A stretch of DNA of 64,000 nucleotides, taken from Blastomussa wellsi (lineage: Eukaryota > Cnidaria > Anthozoa > Scleractinia > Plerogyridae). Both the position numbers and the translations under genes were made by a program. Numbering within the stretch: position 1 is the stretch's first letter; every line of letters begins with the position of its first letter. Below the pieces are notes generated by a model, which was not told the origin of the DNA, did not search any database, and worked only from the letters and a program-made list of their open reading frames with translations. This document shows positions 1 to 9,000 of this stretch, piece by piece. The stretch lies in the NCBI GenBank assembly GCA_947652115.1, contig OX393574.1:11332336-11396335 (forward strand). Direction: 5' to 3'.

Positions 1-58
1 TTGGACTTTTTTTGTATATTACATAGTTATTAGATAGTTTACATAGTTTGTTTTAGAT

Positions 59-254
59 TGTTGTGAATTGCTTTAATGCTCTACTCAACGCTAACCACTC
101 TCGATAAGGATTCACTCTCGAAGAATTTTCCACTACTCGCTCATTCGACTCAATCACTCTCGTGTACAAAAACTCTTATTGTCTCTGATCAGTTCCAGTA
201 AAAAATTAACCGCGTCACACCCTTATTTAATATTACGTAATCACATTCTCGACA
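59..254 (-). repeat. 3' LTR of BEL/Pao element
   Basis: This 196-bp direct repeat matches 5693-5888, begins TG and ends CA on the + strand. Because the element codes on the - strand, this is the downstream (3') LTR. The G-rich polypurine tract abuts it at about 255-275. Confidence 0.93.
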
Positions 255-275
255 CACTCCCCCCATATATCTCCG
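255..275 (-). other. Polypurine tract of BEL/Pao element
   Basis: Read on the - strand, the bases just before the 3' LTR are purine-rich (GGAGATATATGGGGGGAGTG). This is the expected plus-strand primer for reverse transcription. Confidence 0.7.
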
Positions 276-440
276 GGGTAGATATATGTCTTTCACTCAA
301 GTTTGATCTACCTTGAATAAATAATCACACTCATCCTATTGATAATCATTTCTCTAAAGGTAAACAAAACGACTGTCTCTATAGTGTCAGTTCGTCAGCT
401 AAATGAAAGCTGATAGCACTGTTCATTCGGATTGTTCATT

Positions 441-3400
441 TCACACTTCCTCTTGGGTAATCTCTTGTAAACGCAGGCGTGCTGCAACTGCAGCGTCCCT
501 TCTTGGGCGAAATGGAGCAACCTCTGGGTTCATCCTCGCCTGGGATGCTGGCATCTGCCTGTCACACGATAGTTCCAGCGGGTAAAGTTGTTGAATCGCA
601 CGTTCCACGTAGGTCTTTCCTGCACGCAATTTTGCTCCTCTAACGACTCCGTCATTTCCAACGATTAAATTCTCGATGATTCCCAGCGGCCACTTCCCTC
701 TGTTCTTGTCCTCTGTTTTGATGATCACTACGTCACCAACAGCTGGCGCGTCTCCTCCAGCCCCTCGCTGTGCGCGGTGTCTCTCGCGAAGACTGCGCAT
801 GTACTCTTTGGTCCATCGGCTCCATACTGCTTCCTTGCACTTCAGCAAGTGTTTTGCTCGCTTTCGCAGGTCAGCGGTCTCAATGTGGTGCGGCTGCAAT
901 TCTGGAAGCAGATTGCTGTTCAAAAACAGCATAGCATTCGGTGTCAGAAGGGGCATCTGCACGTCATCTTCGACGTAGGTTAACGGCCGGTTGTTAAGCG
1001 TGATCTCCACATCCAGTAGCACTTCTTGTAACTCTTTCCACCACAGTAGGCCATTCCCTATTGTCTTGTTTAGGGCTGACTTGACAAGGCTAATCAATCT
1101 TTCGAATTGACCTCCCCACCACGGGGCGCGGCTTAGATTGAATTGCCATTTGATCTGATTGATGGAGAGGTATGTCTGCAGTCGTTCGTCTTTCATGACA
1201 GCTCTGATCCAGTTTGCTGCGCCAACGAAAGTTCGGCCGTTGTCTGAATAGATCCGTTCCGGCCGTCCTCGGCGCGCGATAAACTGCTTCAAACTCTTTA
1301 GGCACTCTTCTGTTTCCAGGTTTGGTAGGAGGTCAAGATAAATTCCTCGCGTAAGACTGCAGGCGTATAACAGGACATACGCCTTTCCCTCTCGCTGTTT
1401 AGACACTCGATATCGGATTGGACCAGCGTAGTCCACTCCAATCACTTGATACGGGTTGGTTCCTTGAGTACGGGTAGTCGGCAGGTTTCCAGGCGGCGGG
1501 GCTGCATATGCCGATGCTTGAAACTTCTTGCACCCATGACAGCTCTTGCGCACTTTCTTCACCAGCTGTCTCAATTTTGGAATCCAGTAACGGGTACGAA
1601 CCTTGGCCATGGTTAGCCCCACTCCCCCATGCAGTGTTTCTTTGTGTGCTTCCTCTACTAGTCGGAGACCAAGCATGCTGATTTCTGGTATGTAAACTGG
1701 ATACTCTCCTTGTATTCGGCCCCGGCACTCTAATAGCCCCTCCTGGTTTGGCTGTAGGTTCAGCGCCACGCTGTCTCGTTTAATGTCACAACTCTTCTGA
1801 GCCTGTTTCTCCCAGAACAGCCTCTGGTGGTTTGTCTCTTCAGTTGTCAGTGGTCCCAGAATCCGTGGTGTTCCTCGGCTACGGAGAGAGTTGTGCGTGA
1901 ATCTTCTCATCCACGTACAGATACGTACAGCTTTCTGTAACTGAAACTTGTGTAGCACTTCTTCAATCTCGTTTTTCTCGTTTACTGCGACTCCCAGTAC
2001 TTTCTGCACAAGTTTGGCTTCGGTTTGGCTTTCTTCTGAGGGCTCGTTTAGTACATCCGCTGGCCAACGTTCTGGAGATCCAAGCCACTTTGGTCCATTC
2101 CACCACAGCTCAGCTTCCTCTACGTGCCCTCCACGACTTGCAAGATCAGCGGGATTATCTCCTGTGGGCACGTAGCGCCATGTCACATCTTTGTGACTGT
2201 TTATTTTCTGCACACTATTAGCCACGAACTGTTTATACTCTCCTTGCCCTCGAATCCAGTACAAGGCCACTGAACTGTCCAGCCAGCAGTGTGTACTTCT
2301 TACAGGAAGCCCGTCCAGAGCGTCTCTCACGTTGTCGACAAGGTTCACAGCCATGTGACCAGCGACCAGTTCCAACCGTGGGATGGTCAGTCCTTGTTTG
2401 GACAGTCTCGATCTGGCGGCAATTAGGCCCTGGTTAGTCCCGGATGCTTGTCGGATGACTGCATAAACGCAGGCTGCGACTCCATTTGCACACGCGTCTC
2501 CAAACGAATGCAGATCGATTTGCTCGATTTCCTCTCGATGAATAACCAGAGACCTCGGTACAGCAAACCTTTCTGGTAGTCTGCTTTCCCACTTTACCCA
2601 CAGCTTGGCAAGGTCACGTGATAGGTCTGCGTCCCAGGCTCCTTTCGTATCACAAACTGCGCGGTAGAGGAGTTTGCCACTAAGTGTCTCAGGCGAGACA
2701 AATCCCAGGGGGTCATATATCTTAGCTAGCTTAGCTAAGATACCTCTCTTAGTCAGCGTTGCTTTCTCTGGTGGGACTGTGATGCTAAGTGAGTCTTGTT
2801 CTTTGTTCCACGGGAGCCCAAGCATACTAGAAAATGTTCCTTGTGGGACTCCTAACTGCTGCTTTGCATAGGTTGGTTCTCCTTCTTCTTTTGAAGACTG
2901 CTCTGATTCCAGCTCGGGGACGTTTGAGTGCCACTTGTGCAGGTTGAAACAAGCGTCTTGGAAGATTGCTTTCGTCTTATCTTTCAGTTCTCGAGTCTTG
3001 CACTCTGTTGTTGACCCCGAGATTAAGTCGTCAACGTACAGTTCCTTGCGAATCTTGGCTACTAGTTCTGGCTCTCTCTCCTCCCAGTTGTTAAGGTGCA
3101 TCTCGATCACTCCCTCCAGCAGAAAGGGAGATGGCGCAAGTCCAAATAGGGCTCTAGTAAATCTCAGGGTCTCCAATGGTGATTTTTCGTCTCGGCGCCA
3201 GTGAAAACGCATTGCATCGCGGTCAGTCTCCTTTACTCTCACTTGCAGAAATGCTTTCTGTAAATCGCCAGTAATGGCCACAGGGTTAAAACGCCCTCTT
3301 ACTAGCACGCTCCATAGTTTGTTTTGAAGGGGTGGGCCAGTATACAAACAGTCGTTTAAAGAAGGGGCGCCGTTGAAGGCTCTTGCCGAGGCGTCGTACA

Positions 3401-5618
3401 CAATTCGCAGTTTTGTCGATTCCGCTGTGGCTCTCACGACAGGTTTGTGTGGTATGTAGAATTCTCGGCCATTGATGGATGACTCGTCTGCTCTCTCGAC
3501 AACTCCTTCTTTCTTCTGATCTTCGATGATCTCTGCATATTGGTTTGTCAGTTCCTGACGCTCAAGCTTCTTGTTTAGACTTGCAAGTCGTCGTAGACTT
3601 CCGTTTTTATTGTTTGGTAGCACAGGATGATTTCCTCGCCAAGGTAAACCAGTCTCGTACCAGCCCTCCTCATGCCGCACAAGCTGCTCTTTGAATTCGG
3701 CATACACGCTGCTCTGGTCGTTAGGGGGTGTGTCAGACAAGCCAAGTACATCAAGACGACAAAGTTCCTCGTAATCCACATGTGATGTTTGAGTTAACAG
3801 TACGTTTGGAGGTTCTTTTCCTGGAGACATGATAATCCAGCCGAATTTTGTCAACTCAGCCACAGGCCGCCCAGGCTCACCGATCTTCGGTACACTCTCG
3901 GTTTTCAATTTAGCGTAGTCACCGGCTCCTAGTATTATGTGCACTGGTAAGCGACTCTTTGTGTCCACATCGTTCATAACAACTCCCGACAAGTGTGGGT
4001 TTCTTGCGATGACTTCTTGATACTTTGGGTTTTCCAAGAAAAGCAGTTCTCCTTTGTCCACCTTAGTGACTTCCACAGGCATAGAAAATTTTCTGTTCAC
4101 ATCAGAAACGTTGATAGAAACTCCTAACAACATCTCTATTTTTCGGACTTCTTTCCTGTTGTGAGTGCTTGAAATGCGGTCCAAAAGGGCGGCAGATGCG
4201 TACGAGTTCCCCGCACCCGTGTCCAACAAAGCGCGACATTTAATTCCTTCCACTTCAACAACAACAACTGGATATGTCACATTTCCGCTTGGAACTCCTG
4301 TGGCGACAAGGAGTGGATTGGCGTTGGTTTCTTGTTTGTGACAAATGGACGTGTGATGTTTGCGATCACAGATCTGACACCTCAATTTGCTCTTACACTC
4401 ATCAGCGCGATGTCTTGTACCGGTGCAATTAAAGCACAGTTTTTTCTCTGATAGGATTCTCTGTCTCTCATGAACACTTTTGACCTTTGTACAATTAATT
4501 GCTCTGTGATTCTCATCTTCACAGTAGACACACTGGTTTCCGGAACGCGGCTTTGATTGATGTGTATTGAAGATAGGTAGGGGCGGTTTAAATTGTTGAT
4601 TTCTTTTCCCTGTTGGGTCTTTCTCTAACTTTTCTGCGGCAATCTCTTCTACCGGATTGATTTGGGTCCACTTCTGCAGCTCTGTCAAAAGATCTTTGAA
4701 ACCCCAGTCCTTCCAGCCTTCATTTCCTCGCACCAAATCGGCTTTGATTCCTTTGAGCTTGTCTAAGGTACATCTCACGTTTCCTTTGACATCTGCGAGT
4801 CGACCAAAAGTATCCAAGCTTTGTACGTTGAAGCGCAGTTGTTTGTAAACCTCTTTGACCTTTCTTGGATTTGCTCCCGTAATAATTGGCAGCTCCATTA
4901 TGTTCTTGATATACGCATTTACAATCTCTGTCGGCTGTCCATATTCCGCTTCGAGAATAGCCTTCGCGTTTGCGTATCCTTCATCTGTAAATGGTAACCC
5001 GTCAATATCCTTTCTCACGTGCTTCTCCAACAGCTCTTTCAGATATCCAAATTTAGTGAGGGGTGCCAAGTTAGTGGAATCTATTTCGGAGGTAAATTTC
5101 CCCCAGAATGGGAGCCATTCTTCTATCTTTCCATTGAACTTCGTTATGGATAATTTGGGGAGCTTGGCGGCTGAAGACGATTTGCATTCTTCGGTCGTTT
5201 GGGTGGTTGATTTTTGCTGTTCGCGGTCTTTCTCAAACTTTGCTTTCTGCTCTAAAATCTCTCTTTCGAACTCCATCTGCTGTTTATGATTTTCGAACGC
5301 CCTTTTCTCCTGCTCTTCCATATCTATCGCTTGGACTGCGGATTGAACTCTTTTTGTCGCTTGGTCGGCTTTCTCGAGGTGTTGTTCGATACCTTCGCTC
5401 CATGTTTTTATCGCGTGCTCGCTCTCTCCCTTCGTGAACTTCTTTTCCTCTACTGCGGACTTAAGCGTATCCATTGCACTAACAATACTTGCAATCGATG
5501 ATTGGTGGCGCTCTAAAGATTGTCGTTCTCGTTTCTTTACGATCTCGTCGGTTTGGTTGAGCTTGAAGTAAAGCATTTTAACTTTGGTGTCCAACTCTGT
5601 TATTTGTTTCTCCGTCAT
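441..5618 (-). CDS. BEL/Pao Gag-Pol polyprotein
   Basis: A single 1725-codon frame starts at ATG 5618. In order: a charged coiled-coil N-terminus (residues 1-140); a Gag region resembling DUF1759 (about 155-320); three CCHC zinc knuckles (about 363-430, first is CVYCEDENHRAINC); an aspartic protease with LLDTGAG near 463; a reverse transcriptase with YVDD near 861; an RNase H-like region (SFGDACANG); an integrase with HHCC zinc module, then core acidic residues near 1394 (GVDYAG), 1459 (SDNGRTF) and 1504 (GGQFERL); and a DUF5641-like tail (WPLGII...). No stop or frameshift interrupts it, and length is normal for the family. No envelope-like frame is seen. The protein would act in cytoplasmic particles and in nuclear integration. 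Confidence 0.95.
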   Translation of the reverse strand: MTEKQITELDTKVKMLYFKLNQTDEIVKKRERQSLERHQSSIASIVSAMDTLKSAVEEKKFTKGESEHAIKTWSEGIEQHLEKADQATKRVQSAVQAIDMEEQEKRAFENHKQQMEFEREILEQKAKFEKDREQQKSTTQTTEECKSSSAAKLPKLSITKFNGKIEEWLPFWGKFTSEIDSTNLAPLTKFGYLKELLEKHVRKDIDGLPFTDEGYANAKAILEAEYGQPTEIVNAYIKNIMELPIITGANPRKVKEVYKQLRFNVQSLDTFGRLADVKGNVRCTLDKLKGIKADLVRGNEGWKDWGFKDLLTELQKWTQINPVEEIAAEKLEKDPTGKRNQQFKPPLPIFNTHQSKPRSGNQCVYCEDENHRAINCTKVKSVHERQRILSEKKLCFNCTGTRHRADECKSKLRCQICDRKHHTSICHKQETNANPLLVATGVPSGNVTYPVVVVEVEGIKCRALLDTGAGNSYASAALLDRISSTHNRKEVRKIEMLLGVSINVSDVNRKFSMPVEVTKVDKGELLFLENPKYQEVIARNPHLSGVVMNDVDTKSRLPVHIILGAGDYAKLKTESVPKIGEPGRPVAELTKFGWIIMSPGKEPPNVLLTQTSHVDYEELCRLDVLGLSDTPPNDQSSVYAEFKEQLVRHEEGWYETGLPWRGNHPVLPNNKNGSLRRLASLNKKLERQELTNQYAEIIEDQKKEGVVERADESSINGREFYIPHKPVVRATAESTKLRIVYDASARAFNGAPSLNDCLYTGPPLQNKLWSVLVRGRFNPVAITGDLQKAFLQVRVKETDRDAMRFHWRRDEKSPLETLRFTRALFGLAPSPFLLEGVIEMHLNNWEEREPELVAKIRKELYVDDLISGSTTECKTRELKDKTKAIFQDACFNLHKWHSNVPELESEQSSKEEGEPTYAKQQLGVPQGTFSSMLGLPWNKEQDSLSITVPPEKATLTKRGILAKLAKIYDPLGFVSPETLSGKLLYRAVCDTKGAWDADLSRDLAKLWVKWESRLPERFAVPRSLVIHREEIEQIDLHSFGDACANGVAACVYAVIRQASGTNQGLIAARSRLSKQGLTIPRLELVAGHMAVNLVDNVRDALDGLPVRSTHCWLDSSVALYWIRGQGEYKQFVANSVQKINSHKDVTWRYVPTGDNPADLASRGGHVEEAELWWNGPKWLGSPERWPADVLNEPSEESQTEAKLVQKVLGVAVNEKNEIEEVLHKFQLQKAVRICTWMRRFTHNSLRSRGTPRILGPLTTEETNHQRLFWEKQAQKSCDIKRDSVALNLQPNQEGLLECRGRIQGEYPVYIPEISMLGLRLVEEAHKETLHGGVGLTMAKVRTRYWIPKLRQLVKKVRKSCHGCKKFQASAYAAPPPGNLPTTRTQGTNPYQVIGVDYAGPIRYRVSKQREGKAYVLLYACSLTRGIYLDLLPNLETEECLKSLKQFIARRGRPERIYSDNGRTFVGAANWIRAVMKDERLQTYLSINQIKWQFNLSRAPWWGGQFERLISLVKSALNKTIGNGLLWWKELQEVLLDVEITLNNRPLTYVEDDVQMPLLTPNAMLFLNSNLLPELQPHHIETADLRKRAKHLLKCKEAVWSRWTKEYMRSLRERHRAQRGAGGDAPAVGDVVIIKTEDKNRGKWPLGIIENLIVGNDGVVRGAKLRAGKTYVERAIQQLYPLELSCDRQMPASQARMNPEVAPFRPRRDAAVAARLRLQEITQEEV

Positions 5619-5672
5619 ATTTGCTCGGGTCGGATTCTTGCTCTTGCTCGAGCACTCTCACTTTCGTCTCAT

Positions 5673-5692
5673 CCCGTCGGAGGTGCCACTTG
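5673..5692 (-). other. tRNA primer-binding site of BEL/Pao element
   Basis: On the - strand, two to four bases after the 5' LTR, comes TGGCACCTCCGACGGGAT. This is complementary to a tRNA 3' end that finishes in a G discriminator plus CCA. The predicted acceptor and T-arm resemble an Arg or Asn type tRNA, but the exact tRNA is not established here. Confidence 0.7.
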
Positions 5693-5888
5693 TGTTGTGA
5701 ATTGCTTTAATGCTCTACTCAACGCTAACCACTCTCGATAAGGATTCACTCTCGAAGAATTTTCCACTACTCGCTCATTCGACTCAATCACTCTCGTGTA
5801 CAAAAACTCTTATTGTCTCTGATCAGTTCCAGTAAAAAATTAACCGCGTCACACCCTTATTTAATATTACGTAATCACATTCTCGACA
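5693..5888 (-). repeat. 5' LTR of BEL/Pao element
   Basis: This is the second 196-bp LTR, matching 59-254 with no difference seen by eye. As the upstream LTR for the - strand element it should carry its promoter. It is followed on the + strand by AGAT, the second copy of the target duplication. Confidence 0.93.
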
Positions 5889-5985
5889 AGATAGTTTTTA
5901 GTTAGGTGTCCCCTGTTAGCAGTGGGGATTTTCCACTGCAAGATGTAACTGACACATCAATAAAGTCTTTATTTTTAACTAGCTG
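5889..5985 (+). repeat. 3' tail of an older retroelement (BEL target)
   Basis: This flank, continuous with bases 1-58 before the BEL insertion, contains GTGTCCCCTGTTAGCAGTGG, a short hairpin (GCAGTGGGG...CCACTGC) and CAATAAAG. The same tail pattern (GTGTCCCC, TTAGCA, hairpin, ACTGAC/TTGACGC, AATAAAG) recurs at 11985-12040 at the end of a SINE. It is therefore the 3' end of a LINE/SINE family that the BEL element later entered. Confidence 0.6.
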
Positions 5986-6026
5986 TGGTGACCGCCATTT
6001 TTGAACCGTTCTTTGTTTTTCTGCAG

Positions 6027-6084
6027 CGATTCGTCAATCCCGAGTCATCCCTCGAGAAGTGAAGTGGACAGTCCTGAATTTAGG
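6027..6084 (+). CDS. GRIPAP1: GRIPAP1-like exon (first visible)
   Basis: The acceptor is TTTTTCTGCAG, and AGG|GTAATT is the donor. The exon has one leading base then 19 codons (DSSIPSHPSRSEVDSPEFR). Its end phase 0 fits the next exon. The Ser/Pro-rich content gives little independent support, so this exon is less certain than the following ones. Confidence 0.55.
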
Positions 6085-9000
6085 GTAATTAAATAATTAG
6101 TTACCGTTTTTTTTTTTTCTGGCATGGATCGTCCAGGTCGTGGAAAACCTGGAAAGTCATGGAATTTAGAACTAGAATTTAGAAACAAACCTTTTGGTTT
6201 GTTTCTTGTAACGAAGATCATTATTTTCGTCCTTCTCAATGCGTTGTGCTTTTTAATTTTTTTTAGCCCCCAAGCCCCGCCGCGTCTACCATTAGCATGC
6301 TGCACGACGATACTACAGACTTAATAGAACGGCTAGCAGATGTTCAGCAAGAGAAATGGCTACTCGAGGAGAAAGTAAGTAGTGTTCTAGAAACCTGTGT
6401 AAAGGAAACCAGACACCGCTCGGGCCAATAGACCTTATTCACACTAGCCGCCATGTTTGTTTTCACATTATAATGCAAATTAGGCACGTGATTTGTGAGG
6501 GGGCAAACAAGCCTAAATCCACAAATTTCAGCTGGTTTCTTATCATGTCTGATAATTTTTGTCATAGCCATGCTTTGGTTTTTTTTTTTTCTAGTTAAAA
6601 TATTCTAAGTTTAACGCAATTTTGGCACTTAACTGCTTGCGTAGTTGACAAGTCAAGGTATCGAGTAACTATTTCAAACTAACCTTATAATGAAATCATT
6701 ATTCCATCAGTTGGCTCTCAAATGTGGCTTTACCGCAGATACTTCACTGTTTAGAGTAGTAGTAGTAAGACCGTTTATTAATAAATACACCTTGCAGCCA
6801 ATTGGCTGAATTACGTGAAAATAAAATATTTACAATAAAAATGAATCGAGAATTTAAAATATATTTCATACAATGGCTAATGATAAAGCTGTCTCTGAAC
6901 CTGTTTGTCTTGCAGACAGGCGCGGCAAAAGCGCGAGTCGATCTCAGATTATAATTCTGCTGAGAAGGCACTGACAGAAGGTGACTGAGTTTATGGTTTC
7001 CATGCGTATCAATGTCACTGAAGAGATCCTTACATAGCGTACTCCTTCTATCATACAGAGTTGTAAGGCCAACTTTAGCTAAACCTTCATTGTAACTACA
7101 ATCAGGAAAAATAACGCGTAACGCACGACGCTGAATGCGTTCAATTTCTTCCGAGAGATATAATGGTAGATTACAATGGAAGACCTGGCATGCATATTCA
7201 AGGTTGATCTAATAACGCTGCAATAGAAACTTACAAGGTCAGTATGGCAATTCCCGCGCGCTTAAGTTGTCTTAAGAGATAGAGTCTCTTGGCAGCCTTA
7301 GTCGTGATTAGGGACCTTAAGATACCCTGGACGCGGCCTAGGACGACGGCAACCGGAAGTAAATGCGCAAGGTCTTAGTTTTAATTTGCATAAATGTCAC
7401 GCCACTTGACGGCCTCCACCTCTGTTGTGGCGGCGACGAAGTTTATTTTGGCGGCCTCTCAGAAAGGTGAGTTATTTTTCCGAAATTTTCCATTGAATTA
7501 ACAAGTCTTGCCCAAAATTTGCAAACATTATTATAAGAAAATAGATTCCTAAACTGTCTGGTTCATTTTTGTTTTCAAAATTCAGTCTTACCGAGCATAT
7601 AGAGGGTTATTGTGAGAGCGTCAAGTCTTCAGAAGGAATCCGAAAAGCAGGTAAATTTGGGTAAAATTTCCTTGCTGCGTATTGCTTTATTTCTAATTTG
7701 AACCTTGATTTTTGTCGTGTAAAATTAATCAGTGGCAGTTTAGGACCGCTTTAGTAACTGATTTTGCATTATTTATATAATTTTGCCTGTTTGCGTCATT
7801 TTTCTTCGACTCGTGTTTTTAATACGATTGTTTTGATAAAAGTGGCGCCAAAGATTTGATTGAAATTCTACTTTCTCTTCCTTTAGTATGGCAATGGAAT
7901 GGTCAAACAACCACGACATTGCTCTCGCTCGGGAGGTTTTGTTATTGGAACCGTACCGTCACAAGGCGAGGACAGTTGAAAGAGGGAAAGTGTGGCAAAA
8001 AATAGCCGATAACCTCAATTCGCACGCTGTATTGAGGTTTCTTGTCACAAAGAAATCGGTGAGGGAGCATCTGAAGCTTTTACTGGACAAGTATCGTGCA
8101 AGAATTCAGAAGGAACGGAGAGATAGTGGAGTGGAAGTGGAGGAAACAGAGCTGGACCAAGCCCTCGAGGAAATCAACGATAAGTGGGAAGCAGCCGAAG
8201 AACAAGATATATTATTGCTGAATAACAAGAAAAAGACAGAGGAAGACAGAGCGATGGGAGAGGAGGTCCGAATGAGGGCGTGCGAAAAGCTGAGTGAAAC
8301 GATGAAACGGAAAGGAGAAGGTGAAGGTTCGTCAGAGCCGAAGAAGAAAAGGTCAAGAAAGGGTGGAAATGATACAATAGAGTTTCTGAGGGAAAAAGCA
8401 AACATTGATATGGCAATGAAACAAGAAGAACAGAGAGCGAGAAGGGAGGAGCACGAGCGGCAAACAAGGCTTTATGAGCTAGCACTTGCTAATCAACAAC
8501 AACAGCAACAACAGAGCAATCAACTCATGAGTCTGATGCTTGGCCTCATGCAAAAAATTGCAGAAAAAAAAGACAGTTAATGATGACACGAAAACATTCC
8601 AGAGAATATTCTTTAATGTTTACTTCAGATTGCTTGTTTTTATTTAGTTTTACACATATATATAAATATATGATCTATGTCACGTCTTGAAATGTTGACA
8701 ACTTGTTAAGTTTGAAAAGCTTGATAGCATTTTAGGATGGAATTCCCTTTTGTGTTCTTTGTTGCATACATGTATGTTAACAGCAATAAAAGCCATTGAT
8801 TGTTCTTTCATTGAGATGGTTTTTATATAATTAACTCATAAAACTAATTTGTGAACATTACCATACCTTTCTTATGCGAAATAGTCCTGAAGTGTGGGTG
8901 GTTGTAAATCAAAAAACTCTGAGGTGAGATTGCCATACAGACAAGTAAGAGCATTTTGTAACACAGCACATACTATGTAAAGTTTTCCAATGTTACTTAG

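Larger units (their letters stand above)
59..5888 (-). mobile_element. Intact BEL/Pao LTR retrotransposon
   Basis: A full-length element of about 5.83 kb lies on the - strand in an intron upstream of the first visible GRIPAP1-like exon. Two 196-bp LTRs (59-254 and 5693-5888), each TG...CA, look identical by eye. A 4-bp direct repeat AGAT flanks the element (55-58 and 5889-5892). Inside are a primer-binding site next to the 5' LTR, a G-rich polypurine tract next to the 3' LTR and one uninterrupted 1725-codon gag-pol frame. Matching LTRs and an open frame imply very recent insertion and possible activity (inference). The family call rests on the pol domain order protease-RT-RNase H-integrase and the C-terminal DUF5641-like region, typical of BEL/Pao. 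Confidence 0.93.

Noticed and set aside
403..5741. Many + strand and alternative-frame open stretches over the BEL element
   Set aside because: They are antisense or frame shadows of the gag-pol frame.
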